Notes under the pieces: model-generated | Seen by the model: the letters and a program-made list of their open reading frames with translations, nothing else | Databases searched by the model: none | What the model was told of the DNA's origin: nothing | Source: Candidatus Abawacabacteria bacterium | Lineage (GTDB): Bacteria; Patescibacteriota; Gracilibacteria; RBG-16-42-10 | Direction of reading: 5' to 3' | NCBI GenBank assembly: GCA_016207805.1 | Contig: JACQZO010000010.1 | Span: forward strand, 1-40,601 | Length of the DNA: 40,601 nt | In this document: in pieces, positions 33,841-40,601 of the stretch | Numbering within the stretch: the first letter of the stretch is position 1 | How the letters are laid out: each line of letters begins with the position of its first letter | Program-made: the position numbers and the translations under genes

Positions 33841-34122
33841 CTATACTCTAAATTCCAGATTGAAAATATTACAGCCATTACAGGCAAATTGAGGATTATA
33901 TTGATATTTTGTTTCCCGGCCTTGTTTGCTTGCTATTACTACTCCGGCAGAGCTCAGCATAGCCAAATGATGCGATATGGTTGGTTGGCTCACGGCAAGT
34001 TCTTTTTCTAAAAGCTTAACCTGATTGATACCAGCACGCACCTTGCTAAATATCTTTAATCTAGTTTCGTCTGCGAGAAGAGCAAAGCATTGCGAACATT
34101 TCTTGGGAGTACAAGATGGCAT
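33841..34122 (-). CDS. ArsR-family regulator with two Cys clusters, likely SUF regulator
   Basis: A 93-residue winged-helix protein of the ArsR/SmtB type (LADETRLKIFSKV, recognition helix SQPTISHHLAML, wing ASKQGRETKYQYN). It has Cys4, Cys9 and Cys12 at the N-terminus and Cys81 and Cys84 at the C-terminus, five in all. The usual ArsR metal motif ELCVCDL in helix 3 is absent. It leads the suf operon, 11 bp before sufB, and a palindrome lies at the predicted transcript start. By context it is a functional analogue of SufR, sensing cluster or metal status through its cysteines. The sensor role is inference; the fold is clear. Confidence 0.88.
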   Translation of the reverse strand: MPSCTPKKCSQCFALLADETRLKIFSKVRAGINQVKLLEKELAVSQPTISHHLAMLSSAGVVIASKQGRETKYQYNPQFACNGCNIFNLEFRV

Positions 34123-34132
34123 TGATTCATAG

Positions 34133-34144
34133 ATAGATATCTAT
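34133..34144. promoter_or_regulatory. Candidate operator of the SUF operon
   Basis: ATAGATATCTAT is a perfect 12-bp palindrome, with an extra ATAGAT half-site overlapping it at 34129-34134. It covers the predicted transcript start and lies 10 bp before the regulator's ATG, a good place for autorepression. Confidence 0.6.
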
Positions 34145-34147
34145 AGG

Positions 34148-34175
34148 ATAATAGGGATAATTTAGGAAAAATCAA
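34148..34175 (-). promoter_or_regulatory. Promoter of arsR-sufBDSUC
   Basis: On the minus strand: -35 TTGATT (34170-34175), 16-bp spacer, -10 TATTAT (34148-34153). The predicted start near 34141 falls in the palindrome at 34133-34144. Confidence 0.65.
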
Positions 34176-34266
34176 CCATGAATCACTCGCGGGGCTCGGG
34201 TACATGGGGTGGCCGCATCTGTTAGTAACGAAATTACAAGAGTGCTTTTATAAGCAAAGAGTACTC

Positions 34267-34275
34267 TGGTATAAT
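34267..34275 (+). promoter_or_regulatory. Extended -10 promoter, TGGTATAAT
   Basis: A perfect TATAAT preceded by TG one base before it, 31 bp upstream of ATG 34307. Two GAGC-type heptads (GAGCTAA, GAGCAAA) follow in the leader at 34277-34290. The -35 is weak (TTTATA). Confidence 0.65.
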
Positions 34276-34306
34276 AGAGCTAAGAGCAAAATTAAAAACA
34301 AAACCT

Positions 34307-35005
34307 ATGTTCAAAAAGGCGCGAATAATTATCTGGATATTGCTAATTATGGGTATAGGAGAACTGTGTTTGGCCTATGGTAATTATCGTAATACCCAAG
34401 CATTTCTTGATAAGGCAATCAAAACACATGGCACGGTAACAAAAATAGCTGGGCATATAGACAGCGATGGAGATTATATGTACTCACCGGTGATCACTTT
34501 CACAGACCGTCGAGGAAAAGAACATACTTTTGAATCTGCTACATCGTCCAATCTACCTGCTTTCGAAGAAGGCGATAGAATAGAGGTGCTCTATGATCCT
34601 GCTGACTTCAAAACAGCCCAGTTAAACAGTTTTGCTGACTTACATTTAGGCACATTGATTTTGGGCATTATGGGCGGACTATTTACGCTTATTAGTGGAG
34701 GAGTGCTTTTTTCTATGCATAAACGGAAGCAAAAGATCGAATGGCTCAAACACAATGGCCAGGTAGTAAAAGCAAAAGTTTTAAGTGTGGATCGTAATAC
34801 TAATCTCAAAGTAAATGGTCAATCGCCTTATGTAATTGTGACTCAGTGGCAAGACCCAATGGGTGCTATTCAAGTCTTTCGTAGTGATAACATTTGGTTC
34901 GATCCCAGTCAGTACGTAAAAGATGAAATAGATGTATTTATTGATCCTAATAATATTAAAAGTTATTGGGTGTCATTGGAGCAATTGCCTAAAGTGGCTG
35001 CGTGA
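34307..35005 (+). CDS. DUF3592-like two-TM membrane protein
   Basis: A 232-residue protein with membrane segments at about 7-25 and 105-127. Each is linked to a small beta domain with the pattern G.V......D....Y.P.I.F.D..G......S (about 42-95, and a second, KAKVLSVDRN to WQDPMGAIQVF, about 153-195), both ending with a VLYDP/VFIDP strand. This is the DUF3592 pattern, here duplicated. Function is unknown for the family. It is divergent from the SUF operon. A single-domain relative is at 39045-39473. Confidence 0.8.
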   Translation: MFKKARIIIWILLIMGIGELCLAYGNYRNTQAFLDKAIKTHGTVTKIAGHIDSDGDYMYSPVITFTDRRGKEHTFESATSSNLPAFEEGDRIEVLYDPADFKTAQLNSFADLHLGTLILGIMGGLFTLISGGVLFSMHKRKQKIEWLKHNGQVVKAKVLSVDRNTNLKVNGQSPYVIVTQWQDPMGAIQVFRSDNIWFDPSQYVKDEIDVFIDPNNIKSYWVSLEQLPKVAA

Positions 35006-35107
35006 AAATCCCTACAATTTGTCATCCGTAATTATTTCTAGTAAATTGCGCTCTTGTAATTTGTGTTCATGCGTTCTTTACATAAACAATCTGGACTTCG
35101 GGGGGAT

Positions 35108-36112
35108 ATGCTATTAATTGGTACTCCTAGTAATAGTGGCCAACGCCCCTCCAATCCAAAAGGAGTAAAAGTCTTTTCGGAGATAGTAAAAGAGATCTGT
35201 CTTGCCGGTTATGCGCCACAAACACTATGTCTCGACTATACTTCACCGGTAGAGCAAGTACGTGCTGTCCTACATGGCTTATCTTTGGTCAAAACAAAAA
35301 TAATAGTGGTAGCTGGCGATGGCTCCACAACAGTTGCTCTCAATGCGATAAGGGCAGTGCAAGAAGAGCGTTGTGAAGGTCAAGTAGAAGTGTTAATCAG
35401 TCCCGGCGGAACGGAAAATCTCTTGTCGCGACATTTAGGTACTGGCAGAAAAGCTGTTTGGAAGACCTTTTTACGAGGGGAAGGATCTTTACAAGATTTG
35501 AGAATAAGAGAGCTGCGAATCACTGACGCTGCTAGTGGAGAAGAAATTTTTTGTGGCCCTTGGACAAGCTTCTGTGGGGTAGGTGCAGTAGCGCGCTTAT
35601 TAGTCCACTATGAACCTCAGGACAGAAAAAGGACAGTCACAGAAAATGTGCTAAGAGCATTATGGACTGCTTATCCTGAGGCCGTAGCAGATGGCTATGT
35701 GCCTGATGAATTCGCTGGTGTTACCCAACGTCATTTAGGATCGCCAATAGATTTGGGACCATGCCATGACTATCTTCATTCTGACCTGATAGGTTCGATA
35801 TCAATTACTGCTACTAGTCCTAGGGATGCTGTTACCAAGTTTGCTACTTTGCTGGCAGCGACACATTCTCCTTGGCGGGATACATTGCTGCATGGTCAAC
35901 TATCCACAGCAATGCCTGCCTGGGAGTTAGTTAAATCTATCCGTCCTAGCCATCAGCGAACTCATAAGGTGACTCATCAAGTTCGCGCTGGTGATAAAAG
36001 GCATATTCACCTCGATGGTACACCAAAAGTGGTTTCATTTGCTAAACCAGGAAATGTTGAAATCTCTTTAGCCACGAGACCAGGTACACTCAAGATATTT
36101 AGCACGAAGTAA
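35108..36112 (+). CDS. Diacylglycerol-kinase-like lipid kinase family protein
   Basis: A protein of about 334 residues with the DAGK/LCB5 fold pattern: an opening strand LLIGTPSNSG (the NPxSG position), the nucleotide loop IIVVAGDGSTTVALNAI near 65-80 (family GGDGTxxxV), PGGTENLLSRHLG near 99-111 (family PxGTxNDxA), and a C-terminal DG and VEISLATRPGTLKIF strand pair. The glycines are mostly kept, but GGDGT reads AGDGS and the N-terminal motif is diverged, so activity is uncertain. The start is unclear: GTG 35063, ATG 35069 and ATG 35108 are all open; I prefer 35108 because the fold begins there. Confidence 0.75.
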   Translation: MLLIGTPSNSGQRPSNPKGVKVFSEIVKEICLAGYAPQTLCLDYTSPVEQVRAVLHGLSLVKTKIIVVAGDGSTTVALNAIRAVQEERCEGQVEVLISPGGTENLLSRHLGTGRKAVWKTFLRGEGSLQDLRIRELRITDAASGEEIFCGPWTSFCGVGAVARLLVHYEPQDRKRTVTENVLRALWTAYPEAVADGYVPDEFAGVTQRHLGSPIDLGPCHDYLHSDLIGSISITATSPRDAVTKFATLLAATHSPWRDTLLHGQLSTAMPAWELVKSIRPSHQRTHKVTHQVRAGDKRHIHLDGTPKVVSFAKPGNVEISLATRPGTLKIFSTK

Positions 36113-36120
36113 AAAATTAA

Positions 36121-36149
36121 TTGCGGATTTTATACTTGCTCTTTATTAT
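36121..36149 (+). promoter_or_regulatory. Candidate promoter of the Cys-rich gene
   Basis: TTGCGG (36121-36126), 17-bp spacer, TATTAT (36144-36149), ending 23 bp before ATG 36173. Confidence 0.5.
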
Positions 36150-36172
36150 CTTGATGAATTAGCTTGAACACA

Positions 36173-37777
36173 ATGAATAGAGAACAAGAATTGCTGGCGA
36201 AGATGCATGTGCCAGCTAGTCTTTTAGCTTTACCTGATCTTTTTCGACATCTCTTAGCATTTTGGCAACACACCTCGTTATTCAAGCGGAAATGTGATCG
36301 TACTGGTAAAGACGTTATCTCTGTTTTTAGTAAAGATTGTCCCTATCCGGTGTGGTATCGAGATGAGTGGATTAAACACGCTAATCCTCCTCAAGCAGAA
36401 TTTGATTCTAATAAGCCTTTTTGGGGGCAACTTTGGGATTTGTTTCAACATTGTCCCTTGCCTCATAATGTCTGCATTAATACTGAGAATTGCGAATATA
36501 CCGATGATTGGTGGTATTCAAAAAACTGTTATCTGAGTCACTCTGGTTTTCAGTGCGAAGATGTCTACTATTCATATCGGGTAATCAACTGTCGTAATTC
36601 TTTTTTCTGTGTGTTTAGTAACAATTGTGAGCTTTGTACTGATGTTATTAACTCTACCAATTGTTACAACTTAACCTATGGCTTGGATTGTTCTCAGTGT
36701 CGAGACTCAGCTTTTCTTTTTGATTGTCGCAACTGTAGTGATTGCATGTTCTGTTTCAATTTGAGAAACAAACAGTACTGTATTGAAAACAAGCAATACA
36801 GTAAGGAAGAATATGAGCAAAAGAAACAAGAGTATCATTTCAGTTCACGAAAAAGTTATGATCAAGCAAAAGAGCACTTCAAAAGTTTATTGCATACTCA
36901 AGCCTGGTGGCGAGCACAGCACTTAGATCAGACAGAAAATGCAATGGGAGATTATTTACGCGAAGTAAAAGATAGCTCAATGGCATTTTTTATTGATAAG
37001 GGGCAGGACATCGTCAATACGTGTCGCGCATTTCAAGTAAAAGATGTTGTGAACTCAGTAGGATGTTTTGGCTCGGAGTTGGTAGCCTATACTGTTTTCC
37101 TAGGCTCTGAAGGTGTTTACGACATTAAGTATTCAGTAAATTTAGTTGATAGTAAATTTATGGAATATTGTATGTATTGTGCTAATTGTGAGCACTGCTT
37201 TGGTTGTGCGGGTTTAGTAGGAAAAAAGTATTGTATTCTCAATAAAGAGTATTCTCCTCAAGAGTATGATAAGAAGTTGGTTGAGATAAAGTCACATTTA
37301 CGAGCTAGTAATGAGTACGGGCAATTATTTCCAGCCTATTTTGCTCCAGGCGCTTATGAAGAAAGTTTAGCTACCGTATATTTCCCCTTGAGTAGAGATG
37401 AACAGGCGAGACTACAATTTCGGGTAAAAAAAGATGAACCATATAACGCTAGTGATTACTTACCTGTATCAGCACTACCCGATGATATTCAAGCGATGGA
37501 AGAGAAAGTTATGCAAAAAGGTTTCTGGGATGAAGTAGCCAAAAGGCCATTTACTATTCAAAAATTTGATCTAGAACATAGTAAAAAGCAGCAAGTTCCT
37601 TTGCCCAATTGTTTCTATGCTCGCCGTATTAATGAAAACTTCTCTTGGATGCACTTTGATGGCTCTGCTCGTGAAACGCTCTGTGCTAAAACAGGTCAAG
37701 CCATAATGACCACTTTGCCCAAAAGTTTAGATGGTAGAATTGTAAGTGAATCTGCTTATCAGCAAATTTTACATTGA
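36173..37777 (+). CDS. Cys-rich repeat protein of unknown function
   Basis: A 534-residue cytoplasmic protein with 29 cysteines and no signal peptide. The N-terminal zinc-ribbon-like piece CDRTGKDVISVF...CPYPVW (Cys41, Cys56) is echoed at the C-terminus by CAKTGQAIMTT. The first solenoid (about 94-203) has NC/DC pairs spaced 12 or 21 residues apart, rich in Tyr, Phe and Asn. It ends NLRNKQYCIENKQYSKEEY. A second, shorter Cys-rich set (about 284-354, CMYCANCEHCFGC) ends LVGKKYCILNKEYSPQEY. The molecule is therefore a duplication. I recall similar proteins in CPR genomes, without known function. The start is ATG 36173 rather than TTG 36164. A metal-binding or beta-solenoid role is inference. 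Confidence 0.82.
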   Translation: MNREQELLAKMHVPASLLALPDLFRHLLAFWQHTSLFKRKCDRTGKDVISVFSKDCPYPVWYRDEWIKHANPPQAEFDSNKPFWGQLWDLFQHCPLPHNVCINTENCEYTDDWWYSKNCYLSHSGFQCEDVYYSYRVINCRNSFFCVFSNNCELCTDVINSTNCYNLTYGLDCSQCRDSAFLFDCRNCSDCMFCFNLRNKQYCIENKQYSKEEYEQKKQEYHFSSRKSYDQAKEHFKSLLHTQAWWRAQHLDQTENAMGDYLREVKDSSMAFFIDKGQDIVNTCRAFQVKDVVNSVGCFGSELVAYTVFLGSEGVYDIKYSVNLVDSKFMEYCMYCANCEHCFGCAGLVGKKYCILNKEYSPQEYDKKLVEIKSHLRASNEYGQLFPAYFAPGAYEESLATVYFPLSRDEQARLQFRVKKDEPYNASDYLPVSALPDDIQAMEEKVMQKGFWDEVAKRPFTIQKFDLEHSKKQQVPLPNCFYARRINENFSWMHFDGSARETLCAKTGQAIMTTLPKSLDGRIVSESAYQQILH

Positions 37778-37781
37778 ATGT

Positions 37782-38135
37782 ATGGATGCTATGGTCCCAG
37801 AATTTATTCCTGTGCTACTGGTTTTGGTTATTGCTGGTATTATAATCTTTTTACCAAATCGGAAGTCAATCAATGAAGAAGTGCCTGCTAAGGTATTGGC
37901 CTGCAAATTAACTCAAATGGAGGGGGAGAATACGTATGATTTATTTCCCGCTTTTGATGTTGATTTGGAGGTGTATCGACCGACTGAAGAACCCTATCGT
38001 GTTCAATTTAGTCAAATGTTGTATCCGGGACAATATGCGCCAAAAGTAGGAGAGATGGTAACTGTACGACTTTGTAAAAAGTTACCAAACCAAGTAGTGA
38101 TTATTAACTTGAAGAATATAAATAGGACCTCATGA
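37782..38135 (+). CDS. Small one-TM protein
   Basis: A 117-residue protein with an N-terminal membrane segment (about 8-24, IPVLLVLVIAGIIIFLP) and a beta-rich soluble domain (VPAKVLACKLTQ to VTVRLCKKLPNQVVI) that resembles the single DUF3592-type beta domain in length and in its closing strand, though I cannot confirm it. It starts 4 bp after the Cys-rich gene's stop, so the two are probably co-transcribed. ATG 37791 is another possible start. Confidence 0.68.
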   Translation: MDAMVPEFIPVLLVLVIAGIIIFLPNRKSINEEVPAKVLACKLTQMEGENTYDLFPAFDVDLEVYRPTEEPYRVQFSQMLYPGQYAPKVGEMVTVRLCKKLPNQVVIINLKNINRTS

Positions 38136-38198
38136 AAATTATTAATTTGCTTATCAAAAGCTGCTTTATCGGGTATATTTGCGTCTTTTATTAATTCT

Positions 38199-38936
38199 AT
38201 GTATTCAATAGAACAAAGAGAATCGACTCCGTTAGGTGAAGGTGCTGAGCAAATAAAACGGCATATGAATGCTATCTTGGCTGAGGTAAAACGACTGGTA
38301 CTGCGTGATGCTGCAGGTGCCAATATTGCCGCTATTCAGCCACAGAAAATATTTTCTGGACGTCTTTTCCGCTGTTTTACGATGAAGGATGGTACTGGAA
38401 CTATACAGGTCTTTTTGGAAACAAACTGTGCTCAAAATGACAATGCCAATACGCATCGGGCTGAGCTAATTGTGACATATCATCCTACAATTCCATTAAC
38501 TGTCTCTTGTCTCAATCAAGTAACAAATGAGCAACCATTCCATCCAAACTATATTGAGTTGCGTATCCATCTTTTTGGTGCTGATAGTGACTCAAGGCCA
38601 TGGCTGATGGAGATCATGTGTCGTGGCAAGCAGAATGTTCCAGAAGGTATATGGCGATTGATAGTGCAAGGTGGTGACGATACTGTGGATGACAGTATCG
38701 GCCAACGTTATACGATCAGTGTGGCCAGCGAGCCGGGATTGATAGACGCCATGGAAGATGACACTTTCATTGCTAAAAATGACACGGTAGGTTCAGATAA
38801 AGAAGTTAAAGCAGCTGTGCCGTTGGTGACTTTAGTCGCTAGTCAATTATTTCGTCAGGGGGAAAAGTTAACGGAAATTAGCACTCAAGAAGTTCAGCGT
38901 CGTCGCCTTCGGCAAGTAGTAGCTAAATCCGCCTAG
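38199..38936 (+). CDS. Uncharacterised soluble protein
   Basis: I do not recognise this 245-residue protein. It has a helical N-terminus (about 15-40), a beta-rich middle (about 50-175) and a helical C-terminus with a basic end (QRRRLRQVVAKSA). No signal peptide or membrane segment. It follows the one-TM gene by 63 bp on the same strand; a 20-codon open frame in that gap is too short to support. Confidence 0.68.
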   Translation: MYSIEQRESTPLGEGAEQIKRHMNAILAEVKRLVLRDAAGANIAAIQPQKIFSGRLFRCFTMKDGTGTIQVFLETNCAQNDNANTHRAELIVTYHPTIPLTVSCLNQVTNEQPFHPNYIELRIHLFGADSDSRPWLMEIMCRGKQNVPEGIWRLIVQGGDDTVDDSIGQRYTISVASEPGLIDAMEDDTFIAKNDTVGSDKEVKAAVPLVTLVASQLFRQGEKLTEISTQEVQRRRLRQVVAKSA

Positions 38937-39044
38937 GTTTATCTGGCTTAATTGCTGCGATGTGGTTTGGTGAATGGCAAAAGCTGAGAATATCGTGACT
39001 GCACATGTTCATCGCACTAAGGATATACAAGGAATAATTAAACT

Positions 39045-39473
39045 ATGAAATCAATCTCACGCCTCATCATTTTCCTGGTCACTTTGGCCGTAATCTGTGC
39101 TGGTTTTAGTGTGTATCAATATTCTGCTACCCAGGGTTTTTTACAACACTCGGTATGGACCAAAGGTACAGTAATTGGCTTTACTGCACATAATGACTTT
39201 GAAGGAATGAGCTATACTACTAAAGTTGCTTATGCCGATCGACAGGGCAAGCAATATATGATCGAAACAACTTTTAATGCTTCCGAGCCTGGCTATGAAG
39301 TCGCAGATATTGTTGATGTAATTTTTAATCCCAATAATCCGGCTGAGGCCAAGGTGGCTACTTTCTGGGAGCTTTATTTGTGGACTTTTCTTTCCGGTAT
39401 AGCGTCCAGTGCAGCGTTGATCTCGGCAATAGTTTTATATTTTGTTATTTTAAGAAAAGTAACTTCTAATTAA
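39045..39473 (+). CDS. DUF3592-like small membrane protein
   Basis: A 142-residue protein with membrane segments at about 7-25 and 110-135 and a central beta domain (GTVIGFTAHNDFEGMSYTTKV to VDVIFNPNNPAEAKV). The order TM-beta-TM and the strand patterns match the first half of the protein at 34307-35005, so it is a single-domain relative in the same cluster. An AAGGAAT sequence 10-16 bases before the ATG may serve as a ribosome site. Function unknown. Confidence 0.78.
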   Translation: MKSISRLIIFLVTLAVICAGFSVYQYSATQGFLQHSVWTKGTVIGFTAHNDFEGMSYTTKVAYADRQGKQYMIETTFNASEPGYEVADIVDVIFNPNNPAEAKVATFWELYLWTFLSGIASSAALISAIVLYFVILRKVTSN

Positions 39474-39824
39474 AGTGCGAAAAGTATATTTCACACTAAT
39501 TTATGGACCGTCTTAATGGGCAGAACAGTAAGGAAATTCTCGGTGGCATAGCAATTTTCTATCATAGGTCTGCTAACGCGAAGACAGTTTTATTTTGGTA
39601 ATAGTTATAATGGGCACTGTGCCATTAAACTGCGTTTTCTCTATAGGTCCATGAGTATCTGATACCAGACTGTCGATCATAAAAATAATTATCTCATATT
39701 ATTGTAACATACCAGTGAAAAAGGTTTTTATTGAGTTACTCAAAGCATTACTAAGGAGTTTGGTGTCCCTGTGTACATTTCGACAAGATAAAGTATACTC
39801 GACGTCTTGTATGAGAATAAGTAT
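39474..39824. other. Intergenic stretch, no supported gene
   Basis: A 351-bp gap without a credible gene. A 32-codon open frame starts at 39502. An imperfect palindrome AATGGGCAC/TGTGCCATT lies near 39610-39629, and a TATACT at 39794-39799 could be the -10 for the next gene. No repeat array or RNA gene is recognised. Confidence 0.5.
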
Positions 39825-40043
39825 ATGATAAATAAAGGACTACTCAGACTAGAAATAGAAACTCCAAATGCTGATATAGCAAAAATGATAAGAGCAGTTT
39901 TCACAGCTACAGGGGATGATCAGCCATTTTTTTGTCCAACAAAAATTGTAGAGGGAGAGCCATATAAAGGCCATGTACACGTGTTTCCACCGACTGCGGC
40001 AACGAATATTGCTATCCGAAAAATCTTTGTTGGCTCACAGTAG
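39825..40043 (+). CDS. Small uncharacterised protein
   Basis: A 72-residue protein, MINKGLLRLEIETPNADIA, ending KIFVGSQ. It has a beta-alpha look (LRLEIETP, then ADIAKMIRAVF) and no signal peptide or membrane segment. ATG 39825 is preferred to TTG 39807. A TATACT box lies 25 bp upstream. Its reality rests on reasonable composition and the upstream -10 only. Confidence 0.5.
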   Translation: MINKGLLRLEIETPNADIAKMIRAVFTATGDDQPFFCPTKIVEGEPYKGHVHVFPPTAATNIAIRKIFVGSQ

Positions 40044-40148
40044 CTTTTTCAAAATAGACACCAACAGCTGTATAGCGGGCTTTTATTCCCACTAACCTCT
40101 TATTAAAACACACTTAATTGGCCTGCCATCCGAAGCCTTGGCGTAGGA

Positions 40149-40225
40149 TGGCGGGACTGGCGAGACTCGAACTCGTGACCTCTCGCGTGACAGGCGAGCG
40201 CTCTAACCAACTGAGCTACAATCCC
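40149..40225 (-). tRNA. tRNA-Asp (anticodon GUC)
   Basis: Cloverleaf on the minus strand: acceptor GGGATTG/CAGTCCC (one G-U), D arm GCTC/GAGC, anticodon stem CTCGC/GCGAG with loop CTGTCAC (anticodon GTC), T loop TTCGAGT. Discriminator G, the identity base for Asp, and encoded CCA (40149-40151). One A-C mismatch closes the T stem. Confidence 0.95.
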
Positions 40226-40310
40226 TTATAAGGCTGAACAATCAAACCAAAATAACATGTCACTGCACTCACTTCATGAGGCATGTGGAATATAAGGGAA
40301 GATAAGAGGG

Positions 40311-40448
40311 ATGTCAAAGAAGGAGCTGAGTATACCGAATGAAGTTAAAGCACAATTCAAGCTTGCTTTGTTGGTAACACTTTTTGAAATGCTAAAGAGA
40401 ATAATATTGGGAATAGCGGACACCCATTCACAAACAAGAAATGAATGA
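40311..40448 (+). CDS. Possible 45-residue small protein (weak)
   Basis: MSKKELSIPNEVKAQFKLAL then a hydrophobic helix (LLVTLFEMLKRIILGIA) and a polar tail. An AAGAGGG precedes the ATG, but too closely for normal initiation. There is no homology I recognise. It could be a chance frame. Confidence 0.2.
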   Translation: MSKKELSIPNEVKAQFKLALLVTLFEMLKRIILGIADTHSQTRNE

Positions 40449-40567
40449 TAAGATGCTTTTGTAGTATTTTATGTACCTTAACTTGCCGGGTGAATTTGCC
40501 ATAATTATGGCCTAACAAGTATTTTGTTTTCTTTTTTTACAGTTCTCATAATTGAGATTCTTTTTAA

Positions 40568-40586
40568 CCTTAGCCATGAGCTAAGG
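40568..40586. other. Perfect 7-bp hairpin
   Basis: CCTTAGC, loop CATGA, GCTAAGG. No U-run follows on either strand, so it is not a standard terminator. It may belong to a feature beyond the window. Confidence 0.4.
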
Positions 40587-40601
40587 AAACTTTCGAGATG
40601 C

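Larger units (their letters stand above)
40226..40601. other. Right edge of window, little content
   Basis: The stretch upstream of tRNA-Asp to the window end holds one weak 45-codon frame (40311-40448) and a hairpin (40568-40586). No other gene, repeat or RNA is supported. Confidence 0.5.

Noticed and set aside
38138..38198. 20-codon open frame between the genes at 37782 and 38199
   Set aside because: It is too short to support and has no independent evidence.
39502..39600. 32-codon open frame in the gap before 39825
   Set aside because: It is short, with no ribosome site, promoter or recognisable sequence.

Overview
The window looks like a piece of chromosome from a small-genome bacterium, moderately AT-rich by eye, with standard stop codons. 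UGA ends several genes (the ECF sigma factor at 15759, the Cys-rich gene at 37777), so it is not a recoded UGA=Gly lineage. The S-layer (SLH) proteins, the near absence of Shine-Dalgarno sequences, many lineage-specific helical proteins and a Cys-rich protein type I remember from candidate-phyla-radiation (Patescibacteria) genomes suggest a CPR bacterium. That placement is inference. No phage, insertion sequence, CRISPR array or plasmid backbone is visible.

Layout. (1) 138-8881, minus strand: tRNA-Lys and a protein quality-control block in two transcription units, clpB-hrcA-grpE and dnaK-htrA-dnaJ. Each unit starts with a clear sigma-70-type promoter whose -10 lies inside a CIRCE operator. 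(2) 8905-10807, minus: a helical protein with an internal duplication, and rsmE. (3) 10947-14384, plus: a secreted two-domain FN3-like protein and leuS. (4) 14444-14620: two inverted copies of a dispersed intergenic repeat. (5) 14676-18680, minus: an ECF sigma factor, a probable membrane anti-sigma, an SLH protein, an inositol-monophosphatase-family enzyme, and an SLH-linker-SGNH hydrolase. (6) 18805-26712, minus: six genes in two units. One encodes four cytoplasmic helical proteins, including a 1070-residue repeat protein; the other encodes a membrane-anchored VirD4/VirB4-like ATPase and a helical partner. (7) 27024-28705: an SPFH/prohibitin protein and a one-TM protein with a Cys-rich tail. 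(8) 28773-34175, minus: a full SUF iron-sulfur assembly operon arsR-sufB-sufD-sufS-sufU-sufC, led by a Cys-rich ArsR-type regulator with a palindrome over its predicted transcription start. (9) 34307-40225, plus: two DUF3592-like membrane proteins, a diacylglycerol-kinase-like protein, a 29-cysteine protein, small unknowns, then tRNA-Asp on the minus strand.

The most unusual feature is a set of short tandem arrays, mostly of 7-bp units, scattered between genes. One family (GTAATTN on the minus strand) occurs five times in the same orientation, four of them with the same border. It sits 2-6 bp upstream of the start codons of grpE, sufC, sufU and sufS, and supplies the stop codon of the IMPase gene. 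Other heptad families lie at 4855, 11761, 11874, 22091 and 29590; the last encodes the C-terminal tail of SufU. These arrays resemble in unit length the STRR heptamers described in cyanobacteria, but their sequence and placement here deserve study.

How the genes fit together: one arm handles protein folding and disaggregation stress (HrcA/CIRCE). A second maintains Fe-S clusters, probably under feedback by the Cys-rich ArsR protein. A third builds and regulates the cell surface (SLH proteins, ECF sigma). The uncharacterised arm is the helical-protein/ATPase locus at 18805-26712, the best candidate for an undescribed system.
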